This document shows positions 9,817 to 17,698 of a stretch of DNA of 64,000 nt, in pieces. A program made the position numbers and the translations under genes. Position 1 is the stretch's first letter. Every line of letters starts with the position of its first letter. Source of the DNA: Kumtagia sp052180275 (GTDB taxonomy: Bacteria; Pseudomonadota; Alphaproteobacteria; Rhizobiales; Rhizobiaceae); contig NZ_CP197465.1 in the NCBI RefSeq assembly GCF_052180275.1, positions 124,001 through 188,000 of the forward strand. Direction: 5' to 3'. Below the pieces are notes generated by a model. The model was not told the DNA's origin. It saw only the letters and a list, made by a program, of their open reading frames with translations, and did no database searches.

Positions 9817-12104
9817 GGTTTTGCTCCGGCGGGGGCGGCGCTTGCCGCCGCGGCTTTCGAAGCCGCCGCGCCTTTCGCGGCAGCGGGCTTGCGCGCCGCG
9901 GCGGGTGCCGGCGGAGGGGCGACCGGTACGGGAGCCGGCGCCGGCCGATTCATGAAGAGGCTGCGCGACAGGTAGACGAGCCCGCGATAGGTCTGGAAGA
10001 ACGCCAGGCTGAAGAACCAGACGGTTCCGCGCAACAGCCCCGGATTGCCCCGGCGCGACAGCTGGAACTCCGTCCACTGGTTCGAGTTCGCGAACATCAG
10101 ATCGGCGATGAGGCGATGATGAATGGTCGTCGACGGCTGGTAGCGGCAGCCGAAGAACGTCGCCTCGCCGCCACCTTCCCGATTGCGGATCGTCAGCGGC
10201 AGTTCATGGGTCTTGCCATCGAAGTGGGTCTTGAACCTCACCGTCAGGATCTCGTCCATCGGCGGCGTGGCCGGTTGTCCATAGACTTGGAGCCGCACTC
10301 CGTGGACCGACACGTCCTCGATGGTCGCCGGCATCCACGAGCGGCCGATCTTGAACTCGCAGCGGCGGCTGACCTTGACGCGGCGCGTCGCGGCCCGCTG
10401 CCCACGCTCCGACACGACGCCCAGCGCGGCGCCGGCCAGCACGAGATTGAGCAGGTTCCAGCCGCCCACCACCAGCGTGACGTCGACCTTGTAAGGCTGA
10501 TAGTAGGCTTTCAAGGCGGTGACGCCGACGGCCACGACCAGGATACCGAAGATGACGAAGAACGGCGTCGCGATCTCGGAAAGACGGCTGTAGGAGATCG
10601 ATTCGTCCTTTGCCGTCACCTTGAAGGTCGGCTTGCTCGGATGGAGGATCACGGACACCACAGCCGGCAGCAGGTGGACGGTCTGCACATATTCGTAGAG
10701 CTCGGAAATCCACGGCCAGCGGAACGCGCCGTAGAGATAGTTCTGCATCATCAGGTTCACGAGCATGTAGCTCAGCGTGTAGGCGAGGAATTCGCCGCCG
10801 GATGCCGTGAATATCTCAAGGTCGAGGAAGAGGTAGCACAACGGCGCGACGAGGAAGATGGCGCGCGGGAACGGGAACAGCCAGAACAGCGTCGACGACA
10901 TGTAGCAGAGCCGCTGCGGCAGGCTGAGCCCGCGCTTCAGCAGCGGGAAGCGGAAACGCAGGATCTGCATCATGCCTTGCGCCCAGCGGCTGCGCTGGCC
11001 GATGAAGCTGGCGAAGGTCGCCGGCTGCAGGCCTGCGATCAGCGGCTTGTCGACATAGATGCTGTTCCAGCCCTGGGCGTGCAGCGCCACGGCCGTCTCG
11101 CAGTCTTCGGTGATGCTGACGCCGCTGAAGCCGCCCGAGGCATCCAGCGCCTTGCGGCTGAGCACGGCGGCGGAGCCGCAGAAGAACGCCGCATTCCATT
11201 TGTCCAGCCCGCGCTGGATGACGCCATAGAACATCTCGTTCTCGGACGGCATCTTCTCGAAGGTCCGGAGGTTGCGCTCCAGCGGATCCGGGTTGAGGAA
11301 AAAGTGCGGCGTCTGCACCAGGAAGAGCTTCGGATCCTCGCCGAAATACTCGACCGTCTCCTTGAGGAAGTCCCGGGCAGGAGCGTGGTCGGCGTCGAAC
11401 ACGACGATCAACTCGCCGCTGGAGTGGGCAAGACCGTTGTTGAGATTGCCGGCCTTCGCGTGTTCGTTCCGTTCGCGCGTGAGATAGTGGACGTCCAGTT
11501 CGCGGCACAACGCCTTGAGTTCGGTGTGGCGCAACTCGGCGGCGCGGGCGCTGCCGACATTCGCGGCATTGCGCTTCTGCACTGTGCCGCCGTCGTCGAG
11601 CAGCCAGACATTCAGCTTGGCCGCGGGATAGTCCAGGGCCTTGGCCGCCGCCATCGTGTTGGCGAGCAGTTCGGCATCCTCGTTATAGGTCGGGATGAAG
11701 ACGTCGACCGTCGGGATATAGTTCATCTCGCCGAAGCGCGACGCGCGCGACGGGCGCGGCGGCAGCGGCGCCGCCACGACGAACAGGCTGAGCGCCAGCA
11801 TCATGACGCTGTACATCTCAGCGCAGTAGAGCAGGAAGCCGGGGATGAAATCCTCCGGCTGGTTGATCGGCGGCAAGGTGCTTGTGGTGCGCCAATAGAC
11901 GTAGCGCATGACGATCGCGGTGCCGAAAGACAGCGCGATCAGCCGGAAGATGCCCTCCGGCCGCACCATCTTCAGGACCATCATCAGGACGACGACGGAA
12001 AAACTGGCGACGAGTTGCGTGCTGAGGCTGATCGGCAGCGTTATGAGCGCCAGCACGCCGAACGCGGCGACAGCCCACAATAGGATAACAGCCAGCTTTC
12101 GCAT
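9813..12104 (-). CDS. bcsA: cellulose synthase catalytic subunit with PilZ domain
   Basis: A 763-residue processive GT2 enzyme that polymerises UDP-glucose into beta-1,4-glucan at the inner membrane. Visible motifs are LLDDGG, FDADHA, the TED base (ITEDCETA) and the QxxRW motif (QRSRWAQG), between groups of transmembrane helices. Near residues 570-620 a PilZ domain has RAATR and DVSVHG, the two parts of the cyclic di-GMP site, so allosteric activation is expected. The C-terminus is an Ala/Pro-rich tail. GAGG sits unusually close to the ATG. First gene of the tightly coupled bcsABZ unit. Confidence 0.95.
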   Translation of the reverse strand: MRKLAVILLWAVAAFGVLALITLPISLSTQLVASFSVVVLMMVLKMVRPEGIFRLIALSFGTAIVMRYVYWRTTSTLPPINQPEDFIPGFLLYCAEMYSVMMLALSLFVVAAPLPPRPSRASRFGEMNYIPTVDVFIPTYNEDAELLANTMAAAKALDYPAAKLNVWLLDDGGTVQKRNAANVGSARAAELRHTELKALCRELDVHYLTRERNEHAKAGNLNNGLAHSSGELIVVFDADHAPARDFLKETVEYFGEDPKLFLVQTPHFFLNPDPLERNLRTFEKMPSENEMFYGVIQRGLDKWNAAFFCGSAAVLSRKALDASGGFSGVSITEDCETAVALHAQGWNSIYVDKPLIAGLQPATFASFIGQRSRWAQGMMQILRFRFPLLKRGLSLPQRLCYMSSTLFWLFPFPRAIFLVAPLCYLFLDLEIFTASGGEFLAYTLSYMLVNLMMQNYLYGAFRWPWISELYEYVQTVHLLPAVVSVILHPSKPTFKVTAKDESISYSRLSEIATPFFVIFGILVVAVGVTALKAYYQPYKVDVTLVVGGWNLLNLVLAGAALGVVSERGQRAATRRVKVSRRCEFKIGRSWMPATIEDVSVHGVRLQVYGQPATPPMDEILTVRFKTHFDGKTHELPLTIRNREGGGEATFFGCRYQPSTTIHHRLIADLMFANSNQWTEFQLSRRGNPGLLRGTVWFFSLAFFQTYRGLVYLSRSLFMNRPAPAPVPVAPPPAPAAARKPAAAKGAAASKAAAASAAPAGAKP

Positions 12105-12321
12105 TCCTCGATCCCATATCGAAGTCGAACAGCCGGAAGTCCTGACTCTTCCGACCTGTTGCTGTCTGCTGCCCCTCGCAGTCGACGGTCTTCGCGTCGA
12201 AGGAACGATTCGAATCGTCGCTCAGTCGCGCTTCCTGCAACTAAAGGTAACCCTCGGTTAACGAAGTGTTACCGCGCAGCAAAACGCCGGCATGCCTGCA
12301 AGGTTTGTGGAATGAACGAGG

Positions 12322-13242
12322 TTATTGAACGGGCGGCGGAACAGCCGGAGCAGGCACCCCAGGCGCGTCCAAAACAGGCGGCGGTGGCACCGCTGGACCG
12401 ATCGGCGGCTCTTCGACGACCGGGGGCGCGGCAGGCTGCTCCTGTCGTTGGATACGCCGTGCAGGTCGCGGAGCGGCCGCGCGCTCAGGGATCACCGTCT
12501 GGAACTGGTCGTTGCCGACGGGATAGACGTCCGGACCCGCCGCACCCAGCGTTTCCGGAACGGGCGGAGGACTGCCGTAGGGATTCCAGTTGGAATCGTT
12601 GAGGTAGGCGTTCACCGTATAGCCGTACATCATGGCGAGCAGTTCGCGTTCCGTCGCGCCGGTTCTGCACAACCGCAGCCTGACATCGATGGAACCCTTG
12701 CCCCCGATCAGCGCGGGGCGGGATCTCAGATTCTGCCACCCGTATATGCAGAGATCGCCACCCGACCGGCCGACCGCGTATCCAAACGGACCGTAGCGGT
12801 TCTGGACGAAATAGGGTGACTTCGACATCCGCACTCCACGAAACGCCGACCGCATCTCCGACCCGATGTTCATCATGGCAAGCGATCGGGACGAGAGCGA
12901 TCCATTGCCGGCGTCCTTGGGGTCGAGCGTTCCGAGAAGCCTCACCCGGAAATAGTTCTGGCCGACGACCGACGAATCCGTCGCCAGCGAAATCTCCTGT
13001 TCGATGCCGTTGGAGTATCCGCGTTCCAGCACATGGATGATCGACAGGCTGCCGGGAGGCGGAAGGACATAGGCCGTTTCCACCGGAACGCTGTGCTGAA
13101 CGGAAGAGGTGTGGACCGAAGCGCCTTGCGAACAAGCCGCAAGGCCGACCATAAATATTGCCGCCGCACCGGCGCTCGCGAAGAACCTGATGCTCGGAAC
13201 AGTATCAGCGCTGCCTCGGCCAGCCCGACGATGACGAATCAT
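12322..13242 (-). CDS. bcsN: cellulose biosynthesis protein BcsN (lipoprotein)
   Basis: A 306-residue protein matching BcsN of alphaproteobacterial cellulose loci. The N-terminus has a hydrophobic segment ending in the lipobox LAAC (VGLAACSQG), so lipid anchoring is likely. The middle contains PYFVQNRYGPFGYAVG and a conserved Cys region; the tail is Pro-rich. The start is uncertain: an in-frame GTG at 13302 is possible, but the ATG at 13242 gives a more normal lipoprotein signal. A 217-bp gap separates it from bcsA. Confidence 0.8.
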   Translation of the reverse strand: MIRHRRAGRGSADTVPSIRFFASAGAAAIFMVGLAACSQGASVHTSSVQHSVPVETAYVLPPPGSLSIIHVLERGYSNGIEQEISLATDSSVVGQNYFRVRLLGTLDPKDAGNGSLSSRSLAMMNIGSEMRSAFRGVRMSKSPYFVQNRYGPFGYAVGRSGGDLCIYGWQNLRSRPALIGGKGSIDVRLRLCRTGATERELLAMMYGYTVNAYLNDSNWNPYGSPPPVPETLGAAGPDVYPVGNDQFQTVIPERAAAPRPARRIQRQEQPAAPPVVEEPPIGPAVPPPPVLDAPGVPAPAVPPPVQ

Positions 13243-13403
13243 ATGCGATGCATATGAGATTCGCTTGATTCGATGAAGGAAAAAGCGAAACAGGCGCGCC
13301 ACGAGGACGAAAGCACTGTCAGCCGCACTTGAACCAAGGCAAGATACATTCGTATCCGAGGTTTTGGACGGTCATCCTAGCGATACGCCTTCTGCCGACC
13401 AGG

Positions 13404-13426
13404 AAAAAAGCCTGGCCGGCCGGCCA
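13404..13426 (-). terminator. probable terminator after otsA-otsB
   Basis: Read on the minus strand, a GC-rich self-complementary block (TGGCCGGCCGGCCA, stem TGGCC/GGCCA) is followed a few bases later by TTTTTT. It lies 50 bp after the otsB stop, in the right orientation. Confidence 0.6.
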
Positions 13427-13477
13427 ACGGTGTCCTGCATCTTCGTTGAATCCGGCCACCGTCCATCCGGCAAGCGG

Positions 13478-14266
13478 TCAATCGCCCGCTGCCGGCGCAG
13501 CCTCGAACGGACGGTTGCGATGGCTGCATAGGCTGACGCGCGCGAGCCATTCGCGCACCGCGGCGACGTCGGGCAGCGCATAGCGGGCATCGGTCTCGCC
13601 GTGCGGCCTGACACGGATCGACACGCCGCCTGCCTCATTGACGAAGGCAAATCCGCTCTCGTCTGGGACGTCGTCGCCGATGAACACCGGCAAGCGCCCC
13701 CTGAACGGCTCGATCTCGAGCAAGCGGCCGATCGCCGCGCTCTTCAGCGCGCCTGTAGGCAGGAACTCCAGTCCGGCATTGCCCGCGACGATACGGTAGC
13801 CCACAGGCAGCCGCGCCAGCGCCGCCTCGGCGGACGCCTTCACCGCATCGAAAGCCTGCGGCGCAGCGCGTGTATGGACGGCAAGCACCGGCCCTTTCCT
13901 CTCGAAATAGACGCCGTCCACGTGCTCGAACTCGCGCTGCATCGCCTCGGCGACGGCTGCGACATCCGCCGGCTCGTCGGCCGCCTCGATCTCGCCGCCA
14001 GCCTGAAGCCGATGCTCCAGCCCGTAGAGTCCGGCGGTCGGGATCGCCATCGGCGAAAAAATGCGGTCGACCATCGCCACCGACCGCCCCGTCACGAAGG
14101 CCAGCGCGCCACCCGCTGCGTCCCCGGCAGACACCAGCAGGGTGCGCAGCGCATCGTCCACCGCGATGCCTTCCGGATGCGCCTGGTGCTCGATCAAGGT
14201 TCCGTCGATGTCCAGGAACAGCGCGAACGGGCTGTCGGGCATGGGAGGCGTCATCGCGGCGCTCAT
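13478..14266 (-). CDS. otsB: trehalose-6-phosphate phosphatase
   Basis: A 262-residue HAD-superfamily phosphatase that converts trehalose-6-phosphate to trehalose. The nucleophile motif is FLDIDGTLIE near residue 18; TGR (FVTGRSVAM) and GDDVPDE are motifs II and IV. The sequence GLYGLEH follows the pattern of the family. The ATG overlaps the otsA stop as ATGA, so the two steps are translationally coupled. Cytosolic. Confidence 0.92.
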   Translation of the reverse strand: MSAAMTPPMPDSPFALFLDIDGTLIEHQAHPEGIAVDDALRTLLVSAGDAAGGALAFVTGRSVAMVDRIFSPMAIPTAGLYGLEHRLQAGGEIEAADEPADVAAVAEAMQREFEHVDGVYFERKGPVLAVHTRAAPQAFDAVKASAEAALARLPVGYRIVAGNAGLEFLPTGALKSAAIGRLLEIEPFRGRLPVFIGDDVPDESGFAFVNEAGGVSIRVRPHGETDARYALPDVAAVREWLARVSLCSHRNRPFEAAPAAGD

Positions 14267-16020
14267 GCGCTGAGCCTCACGACATTGTCCTCGGTCGGTC
14301 GGGCGACTCGCGGAGCGGAAGGCGTTCCGAGGTCGCGAAACTGTTCCCGTTGCCGCAGCCGCGCCGCATCCATCAGCATGCTGCCGGCCCAGCGATAAAC
14401 ATTGTTGCTACGCACCACCTCGCGCAGCCGGCGCATGCGCATCGCCTGCTCTTCGAGCGGCATGGTGAGCGCCTGGAAGAACACCTCGCCCATGCCGCTG
14501 GCGTCGAACGGATTGACGATCAGCGCCTCCAGCAACTCCCGCGATGCGCCGGCGAATGCGCTGAGAACCAGAACGCCGGCCTCGTCGTCGCGCGCCGCCA
14601 CGAACTCCTTGGCGACGAGGTTCATGCCGTCATGCAGGCTCGAGACGACGCACACATCCGCCGCGCGGAAAAGGTCGGCCAGTTCGTCCTGGTCGTGATG
14701 CTCAGGGATCAGCACGATGGGCTTATAGCCGTCGCTGCCGTAACGCTCGTTGATCTCGGCGACGAGGTCCATGCATTCCTGATAGAGCATCTGATAGGCA
14801 GGCAGCGTGCCGCGGCTGGGTGCTGCGATCTGAAGGAAGACCAGCCGGCCGATCCAGTCCGAGTGCTGGTGGAAGAATTCGTCCAGCGCATGGAAGCGGT
14901 CGAGAATGCCCTTGGTATAGTCGAGGCGCTCCACCCCGACGGCGAGCTTCACGTCCGGGGAAAGATCGTAACGCTCGAAGATACGCTTTCGCGCCTCCGC
15001 AACGGTCTCCGAGCGCACCCTCTCCTCCGGCCATTCGATGGAGATCGGATAGGAATGCACCAGGGTCGTCTGGCCGCCGTAGGAGATGGCCGCGCCCTCC
15101 CGATCGACGCGCGATTCGAGGAAACGGTCGACGCTTTCGACGAAATTGTTGCAATGAAGCTGGATATGGAAGCCGAGGATCGAGCTGCCGAGCAGTCCGT
15201 CGAGGATTTGCTCGCGCCAGGGGCAGACACTGAAAACCTCGGAATTCGGCCATGGAATATGCCAGAAGGTTATGATGATCGCTTCCGGCAACCGCTCGCG
15301 GATCAGCCGCGGCAGCAGGGCGAAGTGGTAGTCCTGGACGAGGACGATCGGACGCTTGGTTTTTGCTTCCTGGACCACCGCATCGGCGAACTTCCTGTTC
15401 ACCGCCTGGTAGCATTCCCAGTCCGCCGCCCGGAAAACCGGACGGGTGAAGGCGATGTGGCAGAGCGGCCATAAACCCTCATTGGCGAAGCCGAGGTAAT
15501 AACCCTTGTATTCCTCCTCGCTCAGCCACACCCGCCGCAGCGTATAGGCGGGCGCGTCGGGCGGCACCATCAGATGATCGTTGCGATCGGCGGTCTCGCG
15601 GTCGGCCGAGCCCCCGCCATGCGCGATCCAGGTGCCGGCGCAAGTGCGGGTGATCGGCTCCAGCGCCGAGACGAGACCGCTTGCAGGCACCTTCAGCTCG
15701 ATGCCGTCCGCGCCATGTTCGTGCACATAGGGCTCGCGGTTCGACACCACGATCAGTTCTGTATTCGGCAGCTCGCTCGCCAGAATCTGCCGCAGCATAT
15801 CGGGTGACCACTGCATGAAAGCTTCGTCCGGCGAACGTCCGTTCTTGTCGCCTTCGCGCAGAATCGGCGCAGCATCGGGCATGGACGCGGCGAAGGTGCG
15901 AACTGGCGCGCCGCGTTTCAACAGCACGACCAAGCAGGCCAGCGCGACCAGCGATACGATCAGACTTGAGGCAAGGATGGTCCAGTGGAGGGCGGCAGGA
16001 AACAGACTGTCTGGCGTCAT
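14263..16020 (-). CDS. otsA: trehalose-6-phosphate synthase family protein with N-terminal membrane helix
   Basis: A 585-residue GT20 enzyme expected to join UDP-glucose and glucose-6-phosphate. It has SNREP, WHIPWPNSE, the ERLDYTKGI motif (Arg and Lys for phosphate and UDP) and SSLHDGMNLVAKE. Unlike E. coli OtsA it begins with a hydrophobic helix (WTILASSLIVSLVALACLVVLL), which should tether it to the inner membrane, and a spacer of about 50 residues. The RBS is AAGAGACG before the ATG. Substrate choice is inferred from the coupled otsB. Confidence 0.85.
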   Translation of the reverse strand: MTPDSLFPAALHWTILASSLIVSLVALACLVVLLKRGAPVRTFAASMPDAAPILREGDKNGRSPDEAFMQWSPDMLRQILASELPNTELIVVSNREPYVHEHGADGIELKVPASGLVSALEPITRTCAGTWIAHGGGSADRETADRNDHLMVPPDAPAYTLRRVWLSEEEYKGYYLGFANEGLWPLCHIAFTRPVFRAADWECYQAVNRKFADAVVQEAKTKRPIVLVQDYHFALLPRLIRERLPEAIIITFWHIPWPNSEVFSVCPWREQILDGLLGSSILGFHIQLHCNNFVESVDRFLESRVDREGAAISYGGQTTLVHSYPISIEWPEERVRSETVAEARKRIFERYDLSPDVKLAVGVERLDYTKGILDRFHALDEFFHQHSDWIGRLVFLQIAAPSRGTLPAYQMLYQECMDLVAEINERYGSDGYKPIVLIPEHHDQDELADLFRAADVCVVSSLHDGMNLVAKEFVAARDDEAGVLVLSAFAGASRELLEALIVNPFDASGMGEVFFQALTMPLEEQAMRMRRLREVVRSNNVYRWAGSMLMDAARLRQREQFRDLGTPSAPRVARPTEDNVVRLSA

Positions 16021-16308
16021 CGTCTCTTTGTTCTAGTCGTTGATCGCCACTTTTTGGTGCCAATCAGCGCCAGACAACGCCTTCAGCGGGACGCTGCCGG
16101 CACCGATCTTTCGGCAGGCGGCGGACGGATAACTTTTCGCAGCGCAATATGTTCCCACCTTTTTCGTTACTTCCATGGTGCCGGAACCGAATGCAGAGCC
16201 ACCAATCGATAATGGGGAGCCATCATCGTGACCCAGTTTGCCGCTGGACGGCGAGCACATCACCACGAACGGGCCGATCAAACTTCTGCTGGCAGGTTGA
16301 GCCAGTGT

Positions 16309-16866
16309 CTATTCGTCAGGTTCCTGCTGGGCAGGGTTGCTATCAATGCCTGCAAATAGGTCAAGGGTCTCGCTGATGGGCACTGGCAATTGGGCAATGC
16401 CAATCACTTCGAAGCCGTACCTCTTGCCTAGTTTCGTGAGACCAGGATCATCCGAGTAAACCACCTTGGCCCCGTTCACCTTAGCGATGGCGGCAATCAT
16501 GATGTCGAACTTCATCTTCACGCGGGCATCGCCGCCTACCGGTTTCTCCTCCGATCCGAAGACTTCCGCGATCATCACGGACGCCTCGACGGCTGCCAAG
16601 GCATTGAAGTCGACAAGCCGGATCGAACGATTCGTTTCCAACATTGTCAGATAGTCTGGGGCGGATGCCCCGGCCCGCACGAGCGCCTCGGCGAGAACGG
16701 GTGTCGGGACGACCAGTTTTTCCTTTTTCTTTGCAAGGTCGGCGATAAGCTTATTAACGCGTTCGGCGCAGCGTTCAACCGGCTTCCCGGATGCGGAATC
16801 AAGTGGCGCAGGCGTTTTTTCGTTGAGAATGTAGAGCAACAGCGATGTGTCGATCGCGGCAGTCAA
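16309..16866 (-). CDS. PIN-domain protein, putative ribonuclease
   Basis: A 185-residue PIN domain. The acidic metal-binding residues expected of the fold are visible: Asp in AAIDTSLLLYILN, Glu in PVLAEAL, Asp in KFDIMIAAIA and Asp in VVYSDD. PIN proteins are usually RNases of toxin-antitoxin systems. The start is a TTG at 16866 sharing bases with the previous stop (TTGA), implying translational coupling. Length is somewhat above the usual 130-150 residues because of a Lys-rich insertion (LAKKKEKLVVP). Confidence 0.75.
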   Translation of the reverse strand: MTAAIDTSLLLYILNEKTPAPLDSASGKPVERCAERVNKLIADLAKKKEKLVVPTPVLAEALVRAGASAPDYLTMLETNRSIRLVDFNALAAVEASVMIAEVFGSEEKPVGGDARVKMKFDIMIAAIAKVNGAKVVYSDDPGLTKLGKRYGFEVIGIAQLPVPISETLDLFAGIDSNPAQQEPDE

Positions 16867-17609
16867 TGAGGCTGGCTCCGAACATTGCCGCCACGTTCGT
16901 CGAGCACTGTTTCCACCGGATTCGAAACCTCGTCCCATTTGTTGCCGGGCACGGCACGCAGGCGAGACACCAACGTCGGCAGGTCGTCGTCCCCCAGAAC
17001 TTCGAACCCGCGTATTCGAAATTGTCGCAGTTCCCATTGCCCATCGGGATAGCGGACCCATCGTCCCTCCCCAAGCACCCTGACGATTGGTCCGAGCAGA
17101 TAGTGACCGAGTTGCCGTCCGATCTCGTGCGTCGTCACACAAGCCGTATGGACGTGATCGCCATCACGGAGGTGGACGTGTATCGTGTCGTCCTGCCCGC
17201 CGATCCTGATTACTTCGCCTTCGATCGCTCCCACCTGCGTGAACGGCCCGAAGAACTGCCGCACCGCTCGATTCCGACCGGGGAAAGCAATGATCCTGTC
17301 ACCCTCATGCAGCAGTTCTCCAACTGCATTGTCGGCCGCAAGCATGTCGTCCAGGCGCTTCATGGCGCGCGCGGCATCGTCGGGTCCATCACCACGCTCC
17401 ACTGCGTGGAGTCGAATTTGCACGCGCACAGCGCATGGGTCCTCGACCACTGCCACAACACCTACGGATTGATCGACGATGCGATCAAAATGGACACCCT
17501 TGGATTCTCCAAGAAGCTTCGCGTATTCGGCCATATATTCGGCGAGCCGGGCCATTGGGATGGTCGTCGGCGTGAAGGACTCCGTGATGCGAAAGGTATA
17601 GCGGGTCAT
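16863..17609 (-). CDS. conserved partner of PIN-domain protein, unknown function
   Basis: A 248-residue soluble protein. The N-terminus (ESFTPTTIPMARLAEYMAEY) looks like a family often found upstream of PIN genes in proteobacteria. A C-terminal half with FGPFTQVGAIEGEVIRIGG may be a small beta domain. It is much longer than classical antitoxins, so the antitoxin role is an inference from the coupled PIN gene. Confidence 0.65.
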   Translation of the reverse strand: MTRYTFRITESFTPTTIPMARLAEYMAEYAKLLGESKGVHFDRIVDQSVGVVAVVEDPCAVRVQIRLHAVERGDGPDDAARAMKRLDDMLAADNAVGELLHEGDRIIAFPGRNRAVRQFFGPFTQVGAIEGEVIRIGGQDDTIHVHLRDGDHVHTACVTTHEIGRQLGHYLLGPIVRVLGEGRWVRYPDGQWELRQFRIRGFEVLGDDDLPTLVSRLRAVPGNKWDEVSNPVETVLDERGGNVRSQPH

Positions 17610-17698
17610 TCCGAACTCCAGTCCGAAGCCATATCATAGTTTGCAAGCGTTGACAGATGGTAGGGGCAGAACGCGGTACGACAGGCCGAACCCCGACC

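Noticed and set aside
7195..12083. Very long plus-strand frames (773 and 824 codons)
   Set aside because: They are antisense to bcsZ, bcsB and bcsA. The amino-acid make-up (Arg, His, Gln, Asp repeats) mirrors the coding strand.
16033..16281. 82-codon minus-strand frame upstream of the PIN gene
   Set aside because: No RBS, unusual composition and no recognisable motif; left as intergenic DNA.
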